A DNA stretch of 22,250 nt, taken from the NCBI GenBank assembly GCA_052173415.1, contig JBQMYQ010000029.1, positions 1-22,250 of the forward strand, read 5' to 3'. The notes under the pieces were generated by a model. That model did not search any database, had not been told where the DNA came from, and worked only from the letters and a program-made list of their open reading frames with translations. Source of the stretch: Wolinella sp052173415. GTDB lineage: Bacteria; Campylobacterota; Campylobacteria; Campylobacterales; Helicobacteraceae. The position numbers and the translations under genes were made by a program. Below, piece by piece: positions 15,653 to 22,250 of the stretch; within the stretch, counting starts at the first letter, position 1, and every line of letters begins with the position of its first letter.

Positions 15653-16710
15653 CTTAGCACCTCATCAATAATATTTGGAATATCTATATTCATACGCCCA
15701 AAAACCCTCTGTGCATGCGGATTCCTGCGCCCCATGATCTCCTGTGCGATGCTTGCGAGCTCCTCTTTGGTATCGACTTTTTCCATCAACCCTGCGTCAA
15801 TTAGAAACTTATCATAGTGTGAAACAAACGAGCGCGTAGATATGGTCGGTGTGCCAAAATAGCACGCTTCGGAATTGAGCGTCCCACCCCCTCCGATGAA
15901 GAGGTCGCAATGGGCGAGCAGGTGCTGGATGACCATTTTTTCCTTAAGCACTTTGGCAAAGGGGAGGAGCTCTGCGACTCCCTCAGGCTCATAGCGAGGA
16001 ATCACAAGCACATTGACATGCATTTTGCTTAAAAGCTCCTTCACGCCATCATAGAGAATCGGGAATTTTTGCTTGACATAGCTGGCTTTAAACTCCTCCT
16101 CACGGATCACCACGGTGGGAATCGATGGGTCAAGCTCATACTCCCTAAGGACATTTTCATAAAATTCACGTGAAGGCTCAAAATCCCTTAACCACGCCAC
16201 TACATCGAGGAATTGATACTCAAAAATCTGCTCTTTTTCTAATCCAAAACGCAAAAAAATCTCCTCAGGCACCATGAACGGGCGAAAGGCTCGAGTGGAG
16301 AGTGGCAGCGTGAGGCGGGCTTGCGGGAGCGCGCGATAGAAATTCGTCGTGTAGTCTGAAAGCGGAATGTCATAAAAATTGATGATGGGAATCCCAAGCC
16401 CGAAAGCGACACGATTCGCATCGACACTACAAAGGCAAACAAGACGTTTCACTTTATGCTCTTCGATAAATTCCATGAGTTCAAACTGCCGCTCGATTGA
16501 GGCCTTAAGTTTATCGCTGAGCTTTCCACCTCCAAAGCTTCCGCGATTAAAAAAGGGCATTTTGTAAAGGCGTAAAAGCTCGACCACTTCGCTATATCCC
16601 TCACCTTCTCTTGCGGTGATGAGCACCTCTCTTCCTCGATTCCTAATCTCATCAATGAAAGGCTTGAAGAACATCACGCTTTTAGGTGTTACCAAATCAA
16701 ACCATGTCAT
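15649..16710 (-). CDS. DUF354 protein, GT-B glycosyltransferase-like
   Basis: A 353-residue protein opening MTWFDLVTPKSVMFFKPF and followed by VLITAREGEGYSEVVELL, which is the DUF354 pattern. The C-terminal half has HCDLFIGGGGTLNSEACYFGTPTIS, equivalent to the nucleotide-sugar-binding region of GT-B enzymes and of UDP-GlcNAc 2-epimerase. DUF354 proteins occur in surface-polysaccharide loci of bacteria and archaea, and no reaction is firmly assigned that I know of. The ribosome binding site AAAGGGGCG precedes the ATG, 12 bases after the asnB-like stop. It may be a glycosyltransferase for the sugar made by the upstream genes. Confidence 0.75.
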   Translation of the reverse strand: MTWFDLVTPKSVMFFKPFIDEIRNRGREVLITAREGEGYSEVVELLRLYKMPFFNRGSFGGGKLSDKLKASIERQFELMEFIEEHKVKRLVCLCSVDANRVAFGLGIPIINFYDIPLSDYTTNFYRALPQARLTLPLSTRAFRPFMVPEEIFLRFGLEKEQIFEYQFLDVVAWLRDFEPSREFYENVLREYELDPSIPTVVIREEEFKASYVKQKFPILYDGVKELLSKMHVNVLVIPRYEPEGVAELLPFAKVLKEKMVIQHLLAHCDLFIGGGGTLNSEACYFGTPTISTRSFVSHYDKFLIDAGLMEKVDTKEELASIAQEIMGRRNPHAQRVFGRMNIDIPNIIDEVLR

Positions 16711-16722
16711 TTCGCCCCTTTA

Positions 16723-18492
16723 TTATCCAAAATATTTCAAAAACCAACGACTAAGCATGATCATCGCCCAGTTTTGCGACTTCAGCCGCCCGATTCTACC
16801 CTCGTTGTAGAGAAAATGCAAAAAATCGTTCCTAAACCACCCGCATTCCTTATTAAATCGCAGATAATCCCCTAAAATCCGCTCTTTGTAATGGGCGAAA
16901 TACCACTCAAACATGGGCGAGGAGAAGCCTTTTTTATTGCGTTTGATGATAGAGGCGGGGATAAAATCGCGCGCAATTTCTTTGAGCAATCCCTTTGGTT
17001 CGCGCCCTATGCGCGCATTTTCTGAAAGTCCTAGCACATACTCCACAAGGCGCACATCTAAAAAAGGCGCGCGCGATTCCAGCGAATGTGCCATGCTCAT
17101 GCGATCCATTTTATTCATAAGCACCTCTGGGATCCAGTGCGAAAAATCCGCATAGCTACACCACAGTCCCCCCTCACTAAGCCCCGATTCCCTAAAAAGA
17201 TTAGGAAAATACTCACTCGCAGGAATCGTAACGTTCCATGGATTTTCCTCCTGCCACGTCTCATTAATCACGCGAAAATACGGGGAATCTCCGCACTTTT
17301 GACGCTGTTTATATCGCGCTTCTTTATCACTAATTACCGTGCTTGAGCGCAAAAAATCCAAATAACGATAGTAGTCTCGATAGCCAAAAAAGAGCTCATC
17401 GCTTCCCTCGCCACTTAAAACGACCTTAAAGCCCGCTTGAGCGACCTCTTGTGAGAGCAAAAACGTGGGAATGAGCGCAGGGTCATTGATGGGCTCATCG
17501 CTAATTGCGCACACCGCTTCAAATGCCTCTAAAAATTGCGTCTCTGAGGCAACGATCTCATGGTGATGACTCCGAATGTGCTCACTTACCTCGCGTGCGA
17601 AAGGAAGCTCGCTGTATTCGCTAAATTCGTCATATCCGATCGAAAAAGTTTCGATTTTCGCTCCACTTAGCCGTGCATACAGCGCGCTCAAAAGTGAGGA
17701 ATCAAGCCCCCCGCTCAAAAAACTCGCCACTTTCACATCAGAAATGAGGCGATATTTAAGGCTCTCTTCCAGTAGCTCTAGCACGCGATTCCTCGCTTTT
17801 TCCTGCGATTCCTCGGGATTGTGTGCGATGTGTCCTATGAGTGTATAATAGCGATGGCGTTGGAAATCTCCGCTCTCAAAATCATAGATACCATAGCACC
17901 CGGCGGGAATCTTTTTAATCCCCTCAAATGCGCTATTTTCTCCACACGGGGCGAGGTAGTGCAAATATTCATCAAGTGCCTGCATGCAAGGTGGTGGCGT
18001 GGTTTCTAACATTGCTAAAATTGCTTTGATTTCTGAAGCGAATAGAAATGTTGAGGAATTGTAATAGTAATAGAGGGGTTTTTTGCCGAAGTGATCGCGT
18101 GCGAGTATAAGCTTTTTCGCGCACTCATCATAGAGTGCGAAAGCAAACATTCCGTTTAATTTCTCCAGTGTTGTTTCTAATCCATAATGCGCGAGCGCGT
18201 GGAGCAGCACTTCCGTGTCGCTAGAGCCGACAAACTCCTCGCCAAGGGCTTTTAGCTCCTCTTTTAGCTCGCGATAGTTATAGATCTCGCCATTTAGAAT
18301 TATCACGAGATTCCCATATTTCATGGGCTGATTCCCGCTCTTGCTTAGGTCTATGATGGCTAGGCGATTATGCGCGAGCGTAATTTGGGAATCGGCGTAG
18401 ATTCCGCTACTATCGCGCCCCCTGTGTGCCATGAGGCGCGAGGCTTTTTCGACCTGCTCTTTTTTTAGATTCCCGCCACAAATGCTACACAT
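16723..18492 (-). CDS. asnB: asparagine synthase-type glutamine amidotransferase
   Basis: A 589-residue two-domain protein. The N-terminal class II glutaminase domain begins Met-Cys, so Cys2 is the nucleophile (MCSICGG), followed by MAHRGRDSSG, HNRLAIIDLS and ILNGEIYNY. The C-terminal synthetase domain has the ATP-pyrophosphatase loop SGGLDSS at residues 260-266 and VLSGEGSDELFFGY. Both active centres appear intact. It could be housekeeping asparagine synthase. Its place between a nucleotide-sugar acetyltransferase and a DUF354 protein suggests instead that it amidates the carboxyl of a uronic acid, as proposed for AsnB homologues in O-antigen loci such as WbpS of Pseudomonas aeruginosa. It begins 42 bases after the preceding stop with a weak ribosome binding site. 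Confidence 0.85.
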   Translation of the reverse strand: MCSICGGNLKKEQVEKASRLMAHRGRDSSGIYADSQITLAHNRLAIIDLSKSGNQPMKYGNLVIILNGEIYNYRELKEELKALGEEFVGSSDTEVLLHALAHYGLETTLEKLNGMFAFALYDECAKKLILARDHFGKKPLYYYYNSSTFLFASEIKAILAMLETTPPPCMQALDEYLHYLAPCGENSAFEGIKKIPAGCYGIYDFESGDFQRHRYYTLIGHIAHNPEESQEKARNRVLELLEESLKYRLISDVKVASFLSGGLDSSLLSALYARLSGAKIETFSIGYDEFSEYSELPFAREVSEHIRSHHHEIVASETQFLEAFEAVCAISDEPINDPALIPTFLLSQEVAQAGFKVVLSGEGSDELFFGYRDYYRYLDFLRSSTVISDKEARYKQRQKCGDSPYFRVINETWQEENPWNVTIPASEYFPNLFRESGLSEGGLWCSYADFSHWIPEVLMNKMDRMSMAHSLESRAPFLDVRLVEYVLGLSENARIGREPKGLLKEIARDFIPASIIKRNKKGFSSPMFEWYFAHYKERILGDYLRFNKECGWFRNDFLHFLYNEGRIGRLKSQNWAMIMLSRWFLKYFG

Positions 18493-18534
18493 TGCCCCAG
18501 CTTTGGACTTTATCTACTTTTGCGACGCAATCCA

Positions 18535-18777
18535 CTAGACAAGCTCCACAAGCTTACCCTCGGCAATTTCCTTATAGCGTGCGCCATCATAGCTATCCGT
18601 GGCAATTCCTTGGGGGTCAAATTCCATTCTGATTCCGCTCTTATCCACCCAGCCTATACGCTTTGCCGGCACCCCGACCATGAGTGCATAAGGTGGCACA
18701 TCACTCGTTACCACCGCACCTGCGCCGATTCTCACACCCTCATCGACAAAGCTGGAATCGTGGATAAAATGGCTCAT
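18535..18777 (-). CDS. WbpD/WlbB-type N-acetyltransferase with the middle deleted
   Basis: An 80-residue remnant of a left-handed beta-helix acetyltransferase. Residues 1-19 (FIHDSSFVDEGVRIGA) match the N-terminus of WbpD/WlbB enzymes. The next residues jump straight to the C-terminal part (GAVVTSDVPPYALMVGVPAKRIGW). Family members have about 190 residues, so roughly 110 residues of hexapeptide repeats, including the acetyl-CoA and substrate sites, are gone. The deletion is in frame and both borders read GAG-like hexapeptides, which suggests recombination between repeats. The start overlaps the dehydrogenase stop by ATGA, as in an intact pathway operon. It is very unlikely to be active. The intact enzyme would acetylate a UDP-2-acetamido-3-amino-uronate. 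Confidence 0.8.
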   Translation of the reverse strand: MSHFIHDSSFVDEGVRIGAGAVVTSDVPPYALMVGVPAKRIGWVDKSGIRMEFDPQGIATDSYDGARYKEIAEGKLVELV

Positions 18778-19730
18778 AGCCCTACTTTTTTACAAAATGG
18801 ATGATAATCGCCCGTGATTCCTAACGGCGTTTGTGTGCGTATGTCATGCACCACCTCGATACTCGCTCTCGCCTCTTCAAGCCCAAAGCCCCCGCCACTC
18901 AAAATATCTGCATAGCTCTTTGTGTGCAAATCCGTAAAGCCCTCGGAAAATTCGAACTCCTCACCATCGACATCAATGCTCCTGTAAGTGCGCTTGCCCG
19001 ATTCCTTAACCTCATCGGGGATATAGTCATAATTCACACTCAAAAACCATCGCACCCGCGCATGCTCTAATTCCAGGAATCCACCCGCACTGTGGGCATT
19101 TAGCACATGGACGCGGTTACATTTTGGCGCGCCAAAAATCCACATCAGCATGTCATAAAAATGCACGCCAATATTTGTGGCAATCCCCCCGCTCTTAGTG
19201 ATATCGCCCTTCCACGAGGTGAAATACCAGTGCCCTCGAGAAGTGAGATAGGTAAGCGTGAGATCATAAACCTTGTTTGGATTCCCCGCAAGCTCCTCTT
19301 GCACGCGTTTCTTGAGTGCGATAATGCTCTCATGAAGCCGCAGTTGCAAAATGTTATAGACGCGCTTGCCAAAATCTTTTTCAAACTCCTTGAGCGCGTC
19401 AATATTCCACGGATTAAGCACGAGCGGCTTCTCGCAAATCGCATGTGCCCCGCTTCTTAGCGCAAAGCGAATGTGGGAATCGTGCAGATAATTCGGCGAG
19501 CAGATTCCCACATATTCGACCCCCTGCTTGTTTCTTCGCAGCTTATCGACATGGCGATCAAAACGCTCAAACTCCGTGAAAAAGTCCGCATTAGGAAAAT
19601 AGCTATCGATGATTCCTACGGAATCGTTGGGATCAAGCGCGCACAGAAGCTCATTCCCCGTCTCTTTGATTGCTTTCATGTGGCGTGGCGCGATGTAGCC
19701 TGCTGCGCCGATTAGGGCGAAATTGGTCAT
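18774..19730 (-). CDS. WlbA/WbpB-type UDP-GlcNAc-uronate 3-dehydrogenase
   Basis: A 318-residue Gfo/Idh/MocA oxidoreductase. The N-terminal NAD-binding segment reads FALIGAAGYIAPRHMKAI, the ALDPNDSVGIIDSYFP stretch follows, and the catalytic CEKPL motif has Lys101. GGIATNIGVHFYD supplies the active-site His region. This set is distinctive for WlbA/WbpB, which oxidises C3 of UDP-2-acetamido-glucuronic acid in the route to 2,3-diacetamido-2,3-dideoxy-uronic acids. It lies immediately before the acetyltransferase, with a WbpI-like epimerase two genes upstream; the matching aminotransferase (WbpE/WlbC) is not in this window. AAGGAG precedes the ATG, 20 bases after the previous stop. Confidence 0.87.
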   Translation of the reverse strand: MTNFALIGAAGYIAPRHMKAIKETGNELLCALDPNDSVGIIDSYFPNADFFTEFERFDRHVDKLRRNKQGVEYVGICSPNYLHDSHIRFALRSGAHAICEKPLVLNPWNIDALKEFEKDFGKRVYNILQLRLHESIIALKKRVQEELAGNPNKVYDLTLTYLTSRGHWYFTSWKGDITKSGGIATNIGVHFYDMLMWIFGAPKCNRVHVLNAHSAGGFLELEHARVRWFLSVNYDYIPDEVKESGKRTYRSIDVDGEEFEFSEGFTDLHTKSYADILSGGGFGLEEARASIEVVHDIRTQTPLGITGDYHPFCKKVGL

Positions 19731-19750
19731 AAAACTCTCCTTTTTGTATT

Positions 19751-21073
19751 TTACGTCGGCGCGATGATAGATAAAAGCGTCTCATACATATCGTCATGTC
19801 CTGCCCAATCATAAAACGAGAAGCTACTATTGTGCCACAAAACGACCATCTCGCCCTCAAATTTCCTGACTTCATCGCTCAAGTTTCGGACACAGCTCAC
19901 AAACTCCGCGCGGTGATCATCTTTGCTTCGCGGGAGCGCACAATCCATAATAATCAACGGATGTTCGATGAGCTTTAGATGTTTTTGTTCCTTTACATCA
20001 AACACGCTGAATGGGTAGCAAACACCGCATCGAAAGCCAACACTTTCAGCAAAGCCCATGCTGCTATCCCACACCATTTGATTTTGCTCCCACAGTCGCC
20101 ATGTAAGCGGAGTATCAAAGCGCAAATAGTGCTGACGCCCGCTTGTAATCGGAGTTTTGCTCGCTTGCTTCAGAGCCTCCTTTTCGTCACAGAGCATTTC
20201 AAGATTATTGTAAGAATCGTAGCTTGGGTGAATGCCGATAAAATGTTCTCTGTGCTTAATTTTTTTCATCATCTTTTTTACATTTGGCGCATTGATACGA
20301 TAGCGATTATCATACTGCGTCTTACCCCCAGACATAAAAAAGAAATGCGATTTTGTGCCGTATTTTTCGGACAAACCCATAAAATAATCAAATTTATCAT
20401 AAGGATCTTTTTGGATTCCCAGCTTTATTTTCACAAACTCTTTTAGCTCGACAAATGCTTGTTTGTAGTTGCCATAAAGCTTTATGGCACGCTGCATTCT
20501 GCGCAATAGGGAATCGCGTGTGTAGAAGAAAAATTGATCGATATCATGGGTTGGTAAAATGGAGTATGAGCGTCTCTTTTTAGCGGCTTTGGGCTCTAGG
20601 TATTGCACCAGCTCCCACAGCCACTGGGTGTAATAATTTACCACGGGGAGATGGCTGAATTTATATTTTATACAGAGCATTTCCGCCTCTTTAAAGCGAC
20701 CAAATTTATCTGCGTTATGCTCTAGACTCTCCTCAAAGCGCGAAAGCATAAAAAATATGGAGCCAATCAAATCCATATCGCAGACACACACTCTCTCGCT
20801 GTATCTTATATTCGGCTCGCCATAAAGCAGGGGAATCTCGCGAAAATATTTTATATTTTTAGGAATCGAATCGTGCGTCAAATAGTGCGGGAATCGGCTA
20901 AAAAGCTCGTTTTTGATGATGACTTTTTTGTCATAAAAACTTATTTCATAATCATTAATCGTATCGATTTCTATTTTGTATTTGAGCCCTAAAAACTCTC
21001 CAAATACAACATCAAAAACGTATCGCTTTTCCGCTTCACAAATATTAGAAAATCTAATTAGAATCTCACTCAT
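19751..21073 (-). CDS. NodB-like polysaccharide deacetylase family protein (DUF7033-type)
   Basis: A 440-residue protein. The first 160 residues form an uncharacterised N-terminal domain (EIPLLYGEPNI, DLIGSIFFMLSRFEES) typical of proteins labelled DUF7033. The C-terminal part looks like a NodB-type carbohydrate esterase: THDIDQF near residue 175 as the metal-binding Asp motif, FIGIHPSYDS as the second motif, FRCGVCYPF, and VVLWHNSSFS near the end. Such proteins occur in capsule and O-antigen loci. I infer removal of an acetyl group from a surface glycan or precursor, but no substrate is known. No signal peptide is seen, so it likely acts in the cytoplasm. The ATG overlaps the end of the epimerase gene by eight bases. 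Confidence 0.72.
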   Translation of the reverse strand: MSEILIRFSNICEAEKRYVFDVVFGEFLGLKYKIEIDTINDYEISFYDKKVIIKNELFSRFPHYLTHDSIPKNIKYFREIPLLYGEPNIRYSERVCVCDMDLIGSIFFMLSRFEESLEHNADKFGRFKEAEMLCIKYKFSHLPVVNYYTQWLWELVQYLEPKAAKKRRSYSILPTHDIDQFFFYTRDSLLRRMQRAIKLYGNYKQAFVELKEFVKIKLGIQKDPYDKFDYFMGLSEKYGTKSHFFFMSGGKTQYDNRYRINAPNVKKMMKKIKHREHFIGIHPSYDSYNNLEMLCDEKEALKQASKTPITSGRQHYLRFDTPLTWRLWEQNQMVWDSSMGFAESVGFRCGVCYPFSVFDVKEQKHLKLIEHPLIIMDCALPRSKDDHRAEFVSCVRNLSDEVRKFEGEMVVLWHNSSFSFYDWAGHDDMYETLLSIIAPT

Positions 21074-22130
21074 GCTCTATCGCCTTTATTGCCCTATATG
21101 CCGCTTTTCCTTCGCCATAGAGGTGCAATAGCGACTCTACATCTTTGCCTAAAACTTTCTTTAGCGTCTCCACAATACGCCTTTTATCTAACCCAACAAG
21201 ATGATTCCCGTGCTCTAGAAGCTCAATCCATTCGGTATTTTCGCGTAACACTAGGCAGCTTTTACCAAAAAAGTGCGCCTCTTTTTGCACGCCCCCACTA
21301 TCACTCATGACTGCTTGGCTGTGTTCCAAAAGCCACAACATCTCCAAATATCCCACAGGTTCAATAATATGGACATTGTTACTCTTTGGTGCGATTCCTA
21401 GGTTATTCGCTCGTGCTTTTGTGCGCGGGTGTAGCGGCAGGATAATGCTTGCAAGCTCACTCGCCTCATCTAAAATCTCAAAAAATTGTTTCAATTTAGA
21501 GGAATCATCGCTATTTTCTTGTCGGTGAAATGTGCAGAGGATAAAATCTTCTGGCAGATTTCCATGATTTGGTCTTTTGGCAAATTGCTTAAAATAGAGC
21601 GCGCTATCTAGCATTACATCGCCTATCTCAACAATATTTGCATTAAGCTCACCAAACCCCTCTCGCATGAGATTTTTACGTGCATTTTCATTGGGGATAA
21701 GCAGCAGAGTGGAGATTTTATCGGTAAGAGTGCGATTAATTTCTTCAGGCATGCGCATGTCATAGCTTCGGATTCCCGCTTCAACATGCACGAGCGGAAT
21801 ATGGAGCTTGCTACTTGCAAGCGCGCCCGCCAAAGTCGAATTTGTATCGCCATAGACAAGCGTCCAGTCGGGCTTTTCATGCAGTAGGATCTCTTCAATT
21901 TTTTCTAACATGCGCCCTGTCATTGCGCCATGAGAAAGCGAATGAATATCAAGCATATACTGTGGAGTTTGCAAGCGCATCTCATCAAAAAAGATCTGGC
22001 TCATAGCATGGTCAAAATGTTGCCCAGTGTGGATCAGCACCTCAGCGATTCCCGCATTTTTCATAGCAATACTCATGGGCTGTGATTTGATGAATTGTGG
22101 TCTAGCACCAATGATGCTTACGATTTTCAT
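21066..22130 (-). CDS. WbpI/WecB-family UDP-sugar 2-epimerase
   Basis: A 354-residue non-hydrolysing 2-epimerase. Signatures in order: GARPQFIK (8-15), HTGQHFD, YGDTNST (93-99), HVEAGIRSYDMRMPEEINR, LPLHPRT, and SDSGGVQKEAHFFGK. The TGRMLEKIEE segment and the overall wording resemble WbpI, which turns UDP-2,3-diacetamido-glucuronate into the manno form. UDP-GlcNAc 2-epimerase (WecB) is the close alternative. The presence of WlbA/WbpB-type and WbpD-type neighbours favours WbpI. The start overlaps the stop of the upstream gene by ATGA, so it is internal to the operon. Confidence 0.88.
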   Translation of the reverse strand: MKIVSIIGARPQFIKSQPMSIAMKNAGIAEVLIHTGQHFDHAMSQIFFDEMRLQTPQYMLDIHSLSHGAMTGRMLEKIEEILLHEKPDWTLVYGDTNSTLAGALASSKLHIPLVHVEAGIRSYDMRMPEEINRTLTDKISTLLLIPNENARKNLMREGFGELNANIVEIGDVMLDSALYFKQFAKRPNHGNLPEDFILCTFHRQENSDDSSKLKQFFEILDEASELASIILPLHPRTKARANNLGIAPKSNNVHIIEPVGYLEMLWLLEHSQAVMSDSGGVQKEAHFFGKSCLVLRENTEWIELLEHGNHLVGLDKRRIVETLKKVLGKDVESLLHLYGEGKAAYRAIKAIEHE

Positions 22131-22250
22131 ACCACTTCTCCGACTACCCTCTTCCTCTTCTCTACATTCACCCTTGCCTCATATTTAGAGGCAGCTTCCT
22201 TGCTGCGCTTTTTAAAAGCCACAATTTTGTCATAACTTAGCTTATTAAGT
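22127..22250 (-). CDS. C-terminal end of an unidentified protein (partial)
   Basis: An open frame enters the window from its right edge and ends at a TGA that overlaps the epimerase start codon by ATGA. The visible 41 residues are basic and rich in Lys/Arg (KKRSKEAASKYEARV) and end KRKRVVGEVV. I do not recognise the family from this tail. The overlap with the next gene shows it belongs to the same operon. A sugar-nucleotide enzyme or glycosyltransferase would fit the context. Confidence 0.6.
   Translation of the reverse strand, partial: LNKLSYDKIVAFKKRSKEAASKYEARVNVEKRKRVVGEVV

Noticed and set aside
1..22250. CRISPR arrays, insertion sequences, tRNA or rRNA genes.
   Set aside because: I saw no regularly spaced direct repeats, transposase motifs, cloverleaf sequences or rRNA segments.

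Overview
The window most likely comes from a Helicobacter or close relative in the Campylobacterota. Three things suggest this. The gene order fdxA-ndk-DUF177-rpmF-plsX-fabH is the one I know from Campylobacter jejuni (Cj0333c to Cj0328c) and, in part, Helicobacter pylori (HP0198-HP0202). There is a CcoI/FixI-type copper ATPase and an epsilon-type chemoreceptor ending in EEVKRKKF. Homopolymeric G tracts sit inside surface-glycan genes. Base composition (roughly mid-40s percent GC by eye) is too high for C. jejuni. I cannot name the species.

Layout: positions 1-7754 are read on the plus strand. A 2x[4Fe-4S] ferredoxin is followed by a compact housekeeping operon (ndk, DUF177 protein, ribosomal protein L32, plsX, fabH). 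Two decayed genes follow. One is a CcoI-type copper P-ATPase with an in-frame stop, two frameshifts and a large internal deletion. The other is a chemoreceptor with one in-frame stop and one frameshift. A 0.4 kb gene-free stretch (7755-8164) separates this half from the rest.

Positions 8168-22250 are read on the minus strand as one tightly packed operon. Many neighbours overlap by 4-8 bases, and no promoter is visible inside the window. In transcription order: the tail of an unidentified gene; a WbpI/WecB-type UDP-sugar 2-epimerase; a NodB-like (DUF7033-type) protein; a WlbA/WbpB-type dehydrogenase; a WbpD/WlbB-type acetyltransferase that has lost its middle; an AsnB-type amidotransferase; a DUF354 protein; a class I methyltransferase; a small Cys-rich ORF; then a complete set of homologues of the C. 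jejuni O-methyl phosphoramidate (MeOPN) genes. That set is the Cj1415-like kinase, two Cj1419/Cj1420-like methyltransferases, the Cj1418-like L-glutamine kinase, the Cj1417-like amidohydrolase and the Cj1416-like cytidylyltransferase. A CysQ-type 3'(2'),5'-bisphosphate nucleotidase closes the operon.

How they may work together (inference): the last block makes an activated nucleotide phosphoramidate for decorating a surface glycan, and CysQ clears the cytidine bisphosphate released on transfer. The first block makes a 2,3-diacetamido-uronic acid type sugar, possibly amidated by the AsnB homologue. The most notable feature is a G10 tract shared by the 3' end of one methyltransferase and the 5' end of the next. 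Its length should switch between separate proteins, second protein off, and a fused protein. The short motif GGAATC/GATTCC is also strikingly over-represented through the whole window.
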